NCBI GenBank assembly: GCA_044220635.1
Contig: JBGAQP010000005.1
Location: forward strand, 94,944 to 158,943
Direction: 5' to 3'
Length of the DNA: 64,000 nt
DNA from: JBGAQP01 sp044220635
GTDB taxonomy: Bacteria > Pseudomonadota > Gammaproteobacteria > Burkholderiales > Usitatibacteraceae
This document shows, piece by piece, positions 7,785-16,497 of the stretch. Under the pieces are notes generated by a model. The model saw only the letters and a list, made by a program, of their open reading frames with translations. It was not told where the DNA came from and did not search any database. Position 1 is the first letter of the stretch, and each line of letters begins with the position of its first letter. The translations under genes were made by a program, and so were the position numbers.

Positions 7785-10700
7785 TCAGGCCAATCTTCGC
7801 AGGAACTGGCGCACCTCGTTCGCGCGCGCCTTGAGGTCGGCGTGCTGGCGCTCGATGCGCACGCGATCCGGCCCCGGCAGTCGGTAGACCGGGCTCGACT
7901 TCACGAGGGCGAGCACGCGCTGCGGGTCCACGGGCGGGGCGGGCACGAACTGCACGACGATGCCCGTGGGGCCGGCGTCGATCTTCGCTACACCCAGGGG
8001 CGCGCCCTGCACGCGCAGCCGGTGGCACTCGAGGAGCACGCGCGCGGCCTCCGGCAGCGGCCCGAAGCGGTCCACGAACTCCTCGGTGAGCGTCTCGAGC
8101 TCGCCGTCCGTCGCGCAGTTCGCGAGCCGCTTGTAGACGACGAGCCGCTCGTGCACGTCGCCGCAGTACGACTCGGGCAGGAGCGCGGGCGCGTGCAGGT
8201 TCACCTCGGTGGCGACCGTGAGCGGGCCCGCGAGGTCGGGCTCGCGGCCGGCCTTCAGCGAGCGCACCGCGTGCTCGAGCATCTCGGCGTAGAGCGCGAA
8301 GCCCACGTCGTGGATGCCGCCCGACTGGGATTCGCCCAGCACCTCGCCCGCGCCGCGGATCTCGAGGTCGTGCATCGCGAGGTAGAAGCCCGCCCCGAGG
8401 TCCTCCATGAGCTGGATCGCCTCGAGGCGCTTCTTCGCCGCGGCCGAGAGCGCGTCCTCGGGAGGCGTGAGGAGGTAGGCGTAGGCCTGGTGGTGCGAGC
8501 GGCCCACGCGCCCGCGCAGCTGGTGCAGCTGCGCGAGGCCGAAGCGGTCGGCGCGGTGGATGAGGATCGTGTTCGCGGTCGGCACGTCGATGCCCGTCTC
8601 GATGATCGTGGAGCACAGCAGCACGTTCGCGCGCTGGTGGTAGAAGTCGCGCATCACGCGCTCGAGGTCGCGCTCGCGCATCTGCCCGTGGGCGACGGCG
8701 ATGCGCGCCTCGGGCAGGAGCTTCTCGAGCTCCTCGCGGCGGTTGTCGATCGTCTCGACCTCGTTGTAGAGGTAGTAGGCTTGGCCGCCGCGCTTGAGCT
8801 CGCGCAGCACCGCCTCGCGCACGATCCCGGGCGAGAGGCGGTTCACGAAGGTCTTGATCGCGAGCCGCCGCTGGGGGGCGGTGGCGATGACCGAGAAATC
8901 GCGCAGGCCCTCGAGCGACATGGCGAGCGTCCTCGGGATCGGCGTGGCGGTGAGCGTGAGGACGTCGACCTCGGCGCGCAGGCGCTTGAGTTCCTCCTTC
9001 TGGCGCACGCCGAAGCGGTGCTCCTCGTCGATGATGACGAGCCCGAGCCGGGCGAACGCCACGCCCTTCTGCAGCAGCTTGTGGGTGCCGATGGCGATGT
9101 CGACGGTGCCGTCGGCGAGCCCCGCGAGGCTCGCCGCGGACTCGCGGGCGCTGCGGAAGCGCGAGAGCTCGGCGATCCTCACCGGGAAGCCCGCGAAGCG
9201 GTCGCCGAAGTTCTGGAAGTGCTGCTCGGCGAGCAGCGTCGTGGGCACGAGGATCGCCACCTGCCGGCCGGCGGCCACGGCGACGAAGGCCGCGCGCATC
9301 GCGACCTCGGTCTTGCCGAAGCCGACGTCGCCGCACACGAGGCGGTCCATGGGCCGCCCCGCGGTCATGTCCTGCACGACCGCCGCGATGGCGTTCGCCT
9401 GGTCGGGCGTCTCCTCGAACGGGAAGGCGGCGGCGAAGGCCTCGTAGCCCTGCGCGTCGAGCGGGAAGGCGTAGCCCTGGCGCGCCGCGCGGCGCGCGTA
9501 GAGGTCGAGGAGCTCCGCGGCCGTGTCGCGGATCTGCTGCGCGGCCTTGCGCCGGGCGCGCTCCCACTGGCCGCTGCCCAGCCGGTGGACGGGCGCGTCC
9601 TCGGGCGCGGCGCCGGTGTAGCGGCTGATGACGTGCAGCTGCGAGACCGGCACGTAGAGCTTGTCGCCGCCCTCGTACTCGAGGTGCAGGAACTCCATCG
9701 CGCCCTCGCCGAGGTCCATCGTGACGAGCCCCCGGTAGCGGCCGATGCCGTGCTGGCTGTGGACGACGGGGTCGCCCGTCTTCACCTCCGAGAGGTCGCG
9801 CAGCATCCCTTCGGCACCCGCGCGCGCCCGGGCGTCGCGCCGCCGCGTCTGGCGGACCTGCCCGGGATAGAGCTCGGCCTCGGTGACCACGGCGAGCCGC
9901 TCGCCCGGGAGCGCGAAGCCCGCGGAAAGCGGCCCGTGGGCGAGGGCGAGGCGCGCCGGAGTGCCGAGGAACTGCGCCCAGGTTTCGCAGGCGGCGGCTT
10001 CCACGCCGTGCTCGGCGAGGAACTGCGAGATCGTCTCGCGGCGACCCGGCCCCTCGGCCACGACGAGCACCCGGCCGGGAAAGCCCGCGGCGAACCGCCC
10101 GAGGGCCGCGAGCGGGTCCGCGGAGCGCCGGTCGACCTCGATCGCGGGCAGCGCCGCCGCGGCCTCGCCGGAGGCCGCCGCCTCGAGGCGCTCGTGCTGC
10201 GCGAGCGCGACGAAGAGCTCCTCGACGCCGAGGTAGAGCTGGCGCGGCTCGAGCAGCGGGCGGTCGCGCTCGCCGCGCAGCAGCTCCCAGCGCGACTTGA
10301 GGTCGCGCCAGAACGCCTCGGCCGCCTCGGCGACGGCGCCGTGGACCACGCAGGCGGTCCCGGCGGGCAGGTAGTCGAACAGGGTCTCGGTCGCCTCGAA
10401 GAAGAGCGGCAGGTAGCACTCCACGCCCGCGGGCGCGAGCCCGTTTGAGACGTCCTTGTAGACGCGGCTGCGGCTCGGGTCGCCCTCGAAACGCTCGCGG
10501 AAGCCCGCGCGGAAGCGCGAGCGCCCTTCCTCGTCGAGGGGGAATTCCCGCGCGGGCAGCAGCCGCACCTCGGCGACCGGGTAGATCGAGCGCTGGCTGT
10601 CGACGTCGAAGGTGCGGATCGACTCGATCTCCTCGCCGAGGAGGTCCAGGCGGTAGGGGACCGCGCTGCCCGTGGGAAAGAGGTCCACGAGGCCGCCGCG

Positions 10701-11150
10701 CACGCAGTACTCGCCCGGGCCCATCACCTGCTGGACCGCGGCGTAGCCGGCGAGCGCGAGCTGCCGCCTCAGGGCGGCGAGGTCGAGGCGCGACTTCTGC
10801 CGGAGGTGGAACGTGCGTCCCGCGAGGTAGGCGCGCGGCGGCAGTCGTTGCAGCGCCGTGGCGAGCGGCACGACGCCGACGTCGAAGGAGCCGTCGGCGA
10901 ACTGCCACAGGGTCGCGAGCCGCTCGGAGACGAGGTCCGGGTGCGGGGAGAACTGGTCGTAGGGCAGCGTCTCCCAGTCGGGCAGGCGGTGCACGGCGAG
11001 CCCCGGGTCGAACCACGCGATCTCCTCGCGCAGCCGCTCGGCGTCGAGCGCCGAGGCGGCGAGCACGAGCAGCGGCCGGCGATCGCGCGCGAGGCGCGCG
11101 AGCCGCAGGGCGTCGGAGGAGCCGGCCGTGCCCGGACCCGCTCTAGCCAC
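7785..11150 (-). CDS. mfd: Transcription-repair coupling factor Mfd
   Basis: A 1121-residue superfamily 2 translocase that removes RNA polymerase stalled at DNA lesions and recruits UvrA. The N-terminal third is the UvrB-homology region (LPDWETLPYDQFSPHPDLVSERL). A CarD-like RNA-polymerase-interacting domain follows at about 440-500 (DPVVHSQHGIGRYRGL). The motor has Walker A GDVGFGKTEVAMRAAF, DEEHRFG in motif II, TATPIPRT in motif III and QLRGRVGRS in motif VI. The TRCF C-terminal domain ends the protein. Length is close to the E. coli protein (about 1148). The start is approximate: ATG 11150 gives a slightly short N-terminus but no better upstream start is evident. Confidence 0.97.
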   Translation of the reverse strand: MARAGPGTAGSSDALRLARLARDRRPLLVLAASALDAERLREEIAWFDPGLAVHRLPDWETLPYDQFSPHPDLVSERLATLWQFADGSFDVGVVPLATALQRLPPRAYLAGRTFHLRQKSRLDLAALRRQLALAGYAAVQQVMGPGEYCVRGGLVDLFPTGSAVPYRLDLLGEEIESIRTFDVDSQRSIYPVAEVRLLPAREFPLDEEGRSRFRAGFRERFEGDPSRSRVYKDVSNGLAPAGVECYLPLFFEATETLFDYLPAGTACVVHGAVAEAAEAFWRDLKSRWELLRGERDRPLLEPRQLYLGVEELFVALAQHERLEAAASGEAAAALPAIEVDRRSADPLAALGRFAAGFPGRVLVVAEGPGRRETISQFLAEHGVEAAACETWAQFLGTPARLALAHGPLSAGFALPGERLAVVTEAELYPGQVRQTRRRDARARAGAEGMLRDLSEVKTGDPVVHSQHGIGRYRGLVTMDLGEGAMEFLHLEYEGGDKLYVPVSQLHVISRYTGAAPEDAPVHRLGSGQWERARRKAAQQIRDTAAELLDLYARRAARQGYAFPLDAQGYEAFAAAFPFEETPDQANAIAAVVQDMTAGRPMDRLVCGDVGFGKTEVAMRAAFVAVAAGRQVAILVPTTLLAEQHFQNFGDRFAGFPVRIAELSRFRSARESAASLAGLADGTVDIAIGTHKLLQKGVAFARLGLVIIDEEHRFGVRQKEELKRLRAEVDVLTLTATPIPRTLAMSLEGLRDFSVIATAPQRRLAIKTFVNRLSPGIVREAVLRELKRGGQAYYLYNEVETIDNRREELEKLLPEARIAVAHGQMRERDLERVMRDFYHQRANVLLCSTIIETGIDVPTANTILIHRADRFGLAQLHQLRGRVGRSHHQAYAYLLTPPEDALSAAAKKRLEAIQLMEDLGAGFYLAMHDLEIRGAGEVLGESQSGGIHDVGFALYAEMLEHAVRSLKAGREPDLAGPLTVATEVNLHAPALLPESYCGDVHERLVVYKRLANCATDGELETLTEEFVDRFGPLPEAARVLLECHRLRVQGAPLGVAKIDAGPTGIVVQFVPAPPVDPQRVLALVKSSPVYRLPGPDRVRIERQHADLKARANEVRQFLRRLA

Positions 11151-11199
11151 GGCGGGCGGCGGTCACGGTGCGCGGCGGCGAGGCGCCGGGGTCAATTCG

Positions 11200-12714
11200 T
11201 CAGGCCGCGACGACCGGGATCTTGCCGATCCTCGCGCGCCATTCGGCGGGGCCGCTCTTGTGCACCGAGTCGCCCGTGGAATCGACCGCGACCGTCACCG
11301 GCATGTCGACGACCTCGAACTCGCGGATCGCCTCCATGCCGAGGTCCTCGAAGGCGAGCACGCGGGACTTGCGGATGGCCTTGGAGACGAGGTAGGCGGC
11401 CCCGCCCACCGCGATGCAGTAGACGGCCCGGTGCCTGCGGATCGACTCGATCGCCGCGGCCCCGCGCTCGCTCTTGCCCACCATGCCGATGAGCCCGGTC
11501 TTCGCGAGCATCGGCTCGACGAACTTGTCCATGCGCGAGCTCGTGGTCGGTCCCGCGGGTCCCACCGCCTCCTCGCGCACCGCGTCCACGGGGCCGACGT
11601 AGTAGATGAAGCGGTTGCTGAAGTCCACGGGGAGCTTCTCGCCCTTCGCCAGCATCTCGACGAGGCGCTTGTGGGCGGCGTCGCGCCCCGTGAGCAGCCT
11701 GCCCGTGAGCAGCAGGCGCTCGCCCGACTTCCAGGTCGCGATGTCCGCGGGCTTCAGGGTGTCGAGGTTCACGCGCCGGCTCGAGGCGAAGTCGAGGGAG
11801 AGCTTCGGCCAGTCGTCGAGCGAGGGCGGGGTGAAGGTGGCGGGCCCCGTGCCGTCGAGCACGAAGTGCGCGTGCCGCGTGGCCGCGCAGTTGGGCAGCA
11901 GCGCGACGGGCTTGGAGGCGGCGTGCGTGGGGTAGTCCGTGACCTTCACGTCGAGGACGGTGGAAAGCCCCCCGAGGCCCTGCGCGCCGATGCCCAGCGC
12001 GTTCACCTTCTCGTAGAGCTCGAGGCGCAGCTCCTCGGCGCGGTTCGCGGGGCCGCGCGCCATGAGCTCCTGGATGTCGAGCGGCTCCATCATCGCCCAC
12101 TTCGCCATGAGCATCGCCTTCTCGGGGGTGCCGCCGATGCCGAGCGACAGCAGCCCCGGCGGGCACCAGTCGGCGCCCATGGTCGGCACCACGGAGAGCA
12201 CCCAGTCGACGATCGAATCGGAAGGCAGCAGCATCGCGAACTTGCTCTTGTTCTCCGAGCCCCCGCCCTTCGCGGCGACGATCACCTCGACCTCATCGCC
12301 CGGGACGAGCTCCACGTGCACGACGGCGGGCGTGTTGTCGCCGGTGCTCTTCCTCTTGCCGTCGGGATCGGCGAGCACCGAGGCGCGCAGCGGATTGTCC
12401 TTGTCGGTGTAGGCGCGGCGCACGCCCTCGTCGACCATCTGCTGCAGGCTCCTCTTCGCCTCCCAGCGCGCGTCCATGCCCACGCGCACGAAGGCGATCG
12501 CGATGCCGGTGTCCTGGCACATCGGCCGGTGGCCCTCGGCGGACATGCGCGAGTTGATGAGGATCTGCGCCATCGCGTCCTTCGCGGCGGGCGAGGGCTC
12601 GCGTTTCCACGCCTCGTGCAGCGCGCGGATGTAGTCCACGGGGTGGTAGTAGCTGATGAACTGGAACGCATCGGCGACGGACTGGATGAAATCGGCTTCG
12701 CGGATCGTGGCCAT
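11200..12714 (-). CDS. Class I fumarate hydratase (Fe-S dependent)
   Basis: A 504-residue single-chain class I fumarase that interconverts fumarate and malate using an oxygen-sensitive 4Fe-4S cluster. The N-terminal alpha region holds RPMCQDTGIAIAFVRVG with a cluster cysteine, and later KGGGSENKSKFAML. The C-terminal beta region holds LTGRDAAHKR and the GPAGPTTSSRMDKFVEPML substrate-binding segment. It is of the fumA/fumB type, not FumC. ATG 12714 overlaps nothing; the UPF0114 gene ends 10 bases upstream on the same strand and may be cotranscribed. Confidence 0.95.
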   Translation of the reverse strand: MATIREADFIQSVADAFQFISYYHPVDYIRALHEAWKREPSPAAKDAMAQILINSRMSAEGHRPMCQDTGIAIAFVRVGMDARWEAKRSLQQMVDEGVRRAYTDKDNPLRASVLADPDGKRKSTGDNTPAVVHVELVPGDEVEVIVAAKGGGSENKSKFAMLLPSDSIVDWVLSVVPTMGADWCPPGLLSLGIGGTPEKAMLMAKWAMMEPLDIQELMARGPANRAEELRLELYEKVNALGIGAQGLGGLSTVLDVKVTDYPTHAASKPVALLPNCAATRHAHFVLDGTGPATFTPPSLDDWPKLSLDFASSRRVNLDTLKPADIATWKSGERLLLTGRLLTGRDAAHKRLVEMLAKGEKLPVDFSNRFIYYVGPVDAVREEAVGPAGPTTSSRMDKFVEPMLAKTGLIGMVGKSERGAAAIESIRRHRAVYCIAVGGAAYLVSKAIRKSRVLAFEDLGMEAIREFEVVDMPVTVAVDSTGDSVHKSGPAEWRARIGKIPVVAA

Positions 12715-12724
12715 GGCGCGCCTT

Positions 12725-13327
12725 TCAGTGGGACTCGGAGAGCTTGTCGGTTCCGTGGGGCATGAGGCGGTCGGCGCCCGCGATCGCCAGCGCCGAGATG
12801 AGGAAGGTGATGTGGATCACGGTCTGGGCGACGAGGACCTTGGGTTCGTAGTGCGCCGCGTTGATGAAGGTCTTCAGCAGGTGGATCGAGGAGATGCCGA
12901 TGATGGCGGTGGCGAGCTTCACCTTGAGCACCGAGGCGTTCACCGACGAGAGCCACTCGGGCTGGTCGGGGTGGCCCTCGAGCTGCAGGCGCGAGACGAA
13001 GGTCTCGTAGCCGCCGACGATCACCATGATGAGCAGGTTCGAGATCATCACCACGTCGATCAGCGCGAGGACGACGAGCATGATGACGGTCTCGTTGAAC
13101 TGCGGGACGCCGACGTAGCCGATGCTCTTGATCAGCAGCTCGAGCGCCGCCTTGTCGCCGAACATCGCCGAGACCAGGTGGATCAGCTCGACCCAGAAGA
13201 TGTACACGTAGACGGCCTGGGCGACGATGAGGCCCAGGTAGAGCGGCGCCTGCAGCCACCGCGTCCAGAAGATGAAGCCGCCGAGGGCCTTCAGGGCCGG
13301 CGGGCGGCGCGATTCGGTTGGTTTCAT
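12725..13327 (-). CDS. UPF0114 / YqhA family inner-membrane protein
   Basis: A 200-residue protein with about four hydrophobic segments (near 25-50, 75-95, 105-125 and 160-185). It shows family features such as RWLQAPLYLGLIVAQ near the N-terminus, the LIDVVMISNLLIMVIVGGYE segment and a long amphipathic stretch with LEGHPDQPEWL. This is the UPF0114 (YqhA, TIGR00645) family of unknown function in the inner membrane. Adjacent to the fumarase gene with a 10-base gap; there is no direct hint of a shared role. Confidence 0.88.
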   Translation of the reverse strand: MKPTESRRPPALKALGGFIFWTRWLQAPLYLGLIVAQAVYVYIFWVELIHLVSAMFGDKAALELLIKSIGYVGVPQFNETVIMLVVLALIDVVMISNLLIMVIVGGYETFVSRLQLEGHPDQPEWLSSVNASVLKVKLATAIIGISSIHLLKTFINAAHYEPKVLVAQTVIHITFLISALAIAGADRLMPHGTDKLSESH

Positions 13328-13393
13328 GGGTTCCTGGGAGGAAGGAGGCCGCCGGCGTGAGGTCCGCGGCGGCGCGATGCGCGGGGGGTCGTC

Positions 13394-15031
13394 TCAGGAC
13401 GCGGAGCGCGAGATCGCGATCGCGGGCGAGATTTCCCGACGCAGGATTTTACCATTGCGGGTGCGCGGAAAATCCTTCGCGAGGTAGACCACCTTGGGGG
13501 CCTTGTAAGAGGCGAGGTGCTCGCGCCCGAAGTCGAGGAGCGCATCGGGCGTGACCCCGGCACCCGCGTGCGCGATCACGTAGGCGACCACCAGGAGCTT
13601 GTCGGCGCCGGCCGCCTCGCCCACGCAGGCGCAATCGGCGACCGCCGGGTGGCTCTTCATCACGCGCTCGACCTCGTAGGGCGAGACGCGGTAGCCGAAG
13701 CTCTTGATGATGTCGTCCTTGCGCCCGAGGAACCAGAGGTAGCCCTCGGCGTCGTAGCGCGCGTAGTCGCCGGTGAAGAACCAGCCGTCGTGCCGGTACT
13801 TCGCGGTCTCCTCGGGCTGGTTCCAGTAGCGCAGGAAGAGGCCCGGGTCGGACTCGGGCACGCAGATCATGCCTTCCTCGCCGGGAGGGACCTCGCGCAG
13901 GGTCTCGGGGTCGAGCAGGGCGATGGCGTGCCCGGGCTGCGGGAAGCCGGCGCTGCCCGGCCGGATCGGCCGGAACTTGCTCTGCGAGAGGTAGTAGCTG
14001 AACTCGCTCATGCCGACGGCCTCGTAGATGTCGAGCCCGAAGCGCGACTTCCACTGGCCGAACACCTCGTCGGAGAGGTGCTCGCCCGCGCTCATGCAGT
14101 GGCGCAGCGTCGGCACGTCCGCCTTCGCGAAGGCGGTCTTCTGCAGGATCTGGCGGTAGACCGTGGGCACGCCGATGAAGATCGTCGCCCCGTGCTTGGC
14201 GATGAGGCGCGGCCAGGTCGCGGCGTCGTTCGCTCCTTCGTGCGCGATCACGGTCTGGCCGCGGTAGAGCGGGTCCATGAGGGCGGAGCCGAGCACGTAG
14301 GTCCAGTTGAACTTTCCCGAGTGGACGATCCGGTCCACGGCCCCGCCGCCGGAGGCGAAGTCGAACCAGTAGACCGCGGCGGGCGAGCGCCCGATGAGCG
14401 AGCGGTGCCCGTGCAGCACCCCCTTGGGGTATCCGGTGGTGCCCGAGGTGTAGACGAGGTAGGCGGGATCGTCCACGGCGCTGTCCTCGGCCGGCTCCCA
14501 GCGCGCGATCGCCGCGAGGGCGGGCTCGAGGTCGATCGCCTCCACCCCCGGGACCGGCGCCACGTCGCCCGGCCCGGAAAGCAGCGCGAAGCGCAACGAT
14601 TCCTTGCCCGCGAGCTGCGCTCCCATCCGGCTCCAGGCGGCCTTGTCGATCACGATGGCGCGCGCGCCCGAGTCGTGCGCGAGGTACTCGACCTCCTCGG
14701 CGGTGAGCAGCGTCGAGGTGGGCACGCTCACGGCGCCGCGCTTCATCGCGCCGAGAAACGCCGTGGGGTAGTCGAGGCCGTTGGGCAGGCGCACGAGCAC
14801 GCGCTCGCCGCGTCCGACCCCGAGCGCGCGCAGGAGCTGGGCGAAGCGGCTGGTGCGCGCGGCGAGCTCGCCGTAGGTGATCGCGCTGGTACCGAGGGCG
14901 TCGTCCTCGACGATCATCGCGACGCGCGATTCGGCGCCCGTTCCCAGGTGCCGGTCGGTGCAGGCGACCCCGATGTTGAAGCGCGCGGGGACCTCCCACT
15001 TCCACTCCGGAAACGGCGCGAACGGGCCCAT
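13394..15031 (-). CDS. AMP-forming acyl-CoA synthetase (benzoate-CoA ligase-like)
   Basis: A 545-residue ANL-superfamily enzyme that activates a carboxylic acid to its CoA thioester with ATP. Motifs are YTSGTTGYPKGVLHGH (A3), a GMSEFSYY-type A5 region, TGDYARYDAEGYLWFLGRKDDIIKSFGYRVSP (A7-A8) and FPRTRNGKILRR with the C-terminal catalytic Lys. It resembles the benzoate-CoA ligase/medium-chain group, but substrate cannot be told. ATG 15031 gives a normal-length N-terminus; the frame stays open upstream through the neighbouring lyase gene, which is a shadow. It follows the CitE-like gene by 11 bases, suggesting that lyase and ligase share a CoA-ester pathway. Confidence 0.88.
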   Translation of the reverse strand: MGPFAPFPEWKWEVPARFNIGVACTDRHLGTGAESRVAMIVEDDALGTSAITYGELAARTSRFAQLLRALGVGRGERVLVRLPNGLDYPTAFLGAMKRGAVSVPTSTLLTAEEVEYLAHDSGARAIVIDKAAWSRMGAQLAGKESLRFALLSGPGDVAPVPGVEAIDLEPALAAIARWEPAEDSAVDDPAYLVYTSGTTGYPKGVLHGHRSLIGRSPAAVYWFDFASGGGAVDRIVHSGKFNWTYVLGSALMDPLYRGQTVIAHEGANDAATWPRLIAKHGATIFIGVPTVYRQILQKTAFAKADVPTLRHCMSAGEHLSDEVFGQWKSRFGLDIYEAVGMSEFSYYLSQSKFRPIRPGSAGFPQPGHAIALLDPETLREVPPGEEGMICVPESDPGLFLRYWNQPEETAKYRHDGWFFTGDYARYDAEGYLWFLGRKDDIIKSFGYRVSPYEVERVMKSHPAVADCACVGEAAGADKLLVVAYVIAHAGAGVTPDALLDFGREHLASYKAPKVVYLAKDFPRTRNGKILRREISPAIAISRSAS

Positions 15032-15042
15032 GCTCGCGCCGG

Positions 15043-16194
15043 TCAGAGGATGACGCCGTAGGGCCAGTTCTCGCGCACGACCTGGGCGGGGAGCTTGCCG
15101 AGGACCTCGATCGCGAAGGCGGTGTCCGCGTCCGAGAGCGCGTGCAGGGCGTGCGCCCTGAGCAGCGTCTGCAGGGCCTTGCCGAACATCGGCGGGTCGA
15201 GCATCTCGCCCTGGAACTTGATCGCGCCGCCGAGCAGCGCGTCGGCCTCGATCGCCGCCTTGAGGATCGCGATCTTGGTCTTGATCTCGGAGGGCGAGGG
15301 GGTGAAGGCGACCTTGCAGGGATGGATGTGCGAGGGGTGGATCACCTGCTTGCCGGAAAGCCCCAGGGAGGTCTCCTCGCACGCGTGGCGGTAGACCACG
15401 CGCGTCTCCTCGTCGCCGTGCAGGTCGAGCCAGCGGCGCACGTCGTCGGGCTCGACGAAGTTCTCGGGCATGGCGATCTGGCCGATGAGGGTCTCCACGC
15501 CCCCGATCACGCCCTTGCCGGCGATGCGCGCCTCGAAGAGGATGTCGTGCAGGTAGAACTTGAGCTCCTCGGTCCAGTGGCGCGGCGTGATGTGGATGCC
15601 CATCGCCTTGGAGAAGTCGTGGATCCCGAAGACGACGTGCTTCACGGTCGAGTACTGCATCAGGTCGGGGGCGATCTTGAGCGACTTGGGGTGCTCGATG
15701 ATCGGCTGGATCGTGATGCGGTGGTTGAGGCCGACGAGCACCGCGGACAGGTCGCGGATCTCGGGCGCGCCGTAGGCCTCGCCGGCCTTGGCGAGCATCA
15801 CCACGTCGAAGTGCGGCGCGAGGTCGCGCACCATCGCGAGGTCCTTCTCGTACTCCTCGGTGCGGAACGGGTTGATGCGCACCGCGATCTGCACCTCCTT
15901 CTTGCGCGCGAGCCCCGGGAGCTCGCGGCGCAGGAGCTCGCGGCTCTCGGCCTTCTGCCGGCAGCCGTCCTCCAGGTCGAAGAGCAGCGTGTGCGCGCTC
16001 GTCCGGCAGGCGTGCTTCTGGAAGCGCGCGGCCGCCTGCTCGAGGTCCTCGTAGATCCCGAGCGAGGGCGCGTACTTGACCGGCGGGTAGTAGATCTGGA
16101 TGCCGGGCCAGTAGTCGCCGAGGATCTCGGCGGCGGCCCGGTCGATGGCGGCGGCGTCCGCCGCGGTCGGGGTGGAGGGCAGGGCGGCAGTCAT
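15043..16194 (-). CDS. HpcH/HpaI aldolase - CitE-like CoA-ester lyase
   Basis: A 383-residue TIM-barrel protein of the HpcH/HpaI/citrate-lyase-beta superfamily, which cleaves or forms C-C bonds next to a CoA thioester (malyl-CoA or citryl-CoA type). Visible are TLLFDLEDGC with metal/acid residues, RINPF, a KAGEAYGAPEI strand and an unusual VFGIHDFSKAMGIH segment. It is longer than typical CitE (about 290), so it belongs to a divergent branch. No clear Shine-Dalgarno precedes ATG 16194; GGTG lies nearby, and an in-frame GTG nine bases upstream is an alternative start. The ligase downstream suggests a ligase-lyase pair. Substrate unknown. Confidence 0.75.
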   Translation of the reverse strand: MTAALPSTPTAADAAAIDRAAAEILGDYWPGIQIYYPPVKYAPSLGIYEDLEQAAARFQKHACRTSAHTLLFDLEDGCRQKAESRELLRRELPGLARKKEVQIAVRINPFRTEEYEKDLAMVRDLAPHFDVVMLAKAGEAYGAPEIRDLSAVLVGLNHRITIQPIIEHPKSLKIAPDLMQYSTVKHVVFGIHDFSKAMGIHITPRHWTEELKFYLHDILFEARIAGKGVIGGVETLIGQIAMPENFVEPDDVRRWLDLHGDEETRVVYRHACEETSLGLSGKQVIHPSHIHPCKVAFTPSPSEIKTKIAILKAAIEADALLGGAIKFQGEMLDPPMFGKALQTLLRAHALHALSDADTAFAIEVLGKLPAQVVRENWPYGVIL

Positions 16195-16497
16195 TTCTGT
16201 CACCGATTCAAGGAGTTCCCGAATCCGAGGGGCGCCGGCGGGCCGCGTCCCCCGGGCCCCCGGCGGGGGCCTCGGCCTAGCTTGCGCCCGTTGCTGCAGT
16301 GCGTCAACGCGTCTTCTATAAGACATCGGACACCCCCCGCGCGGCCGAGGGTTTTCCCGGGGGCCGGGGTCGGCGGGCGGCGGGACCCTGTGCTATAAAT
16401 CGGGCGAGGACCGGGTTCCGCGCCGTCCCGCCGTCGTTCGAAAAAATCAAGCCGCCGCCGCTCGCCATCGTCCGCGCAATTCCAGGAGGAGTCCCGC
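16195..16497. promoter_or_regulatory. Divergent control region between CitE-like lyase and acs
   Basis: The 303-bp region holds no gene. It contains the palindrome GTCTT-CTAT-AAGAC at 16311-16324, an extended -10-like TGCTATAAAT at 16391-16400 reading toward acs, and AGGAGGA at 16484-16490 before the acs ATG. The rest is GC-rich with a C-run (16332-16337). The palindrome is a candidate operator for the acetate-responsive regulator encoded downstream; this is inference. Confidence 0.4.

Noticed and set aside
6936..10448. 1170-codon open frame on the plus strand opposite serB and mfd
   Set aside because: It lies across two clear genes and reads as low-complexity His/Glu/Val/Arg text; no ribosome-binding site or motif.
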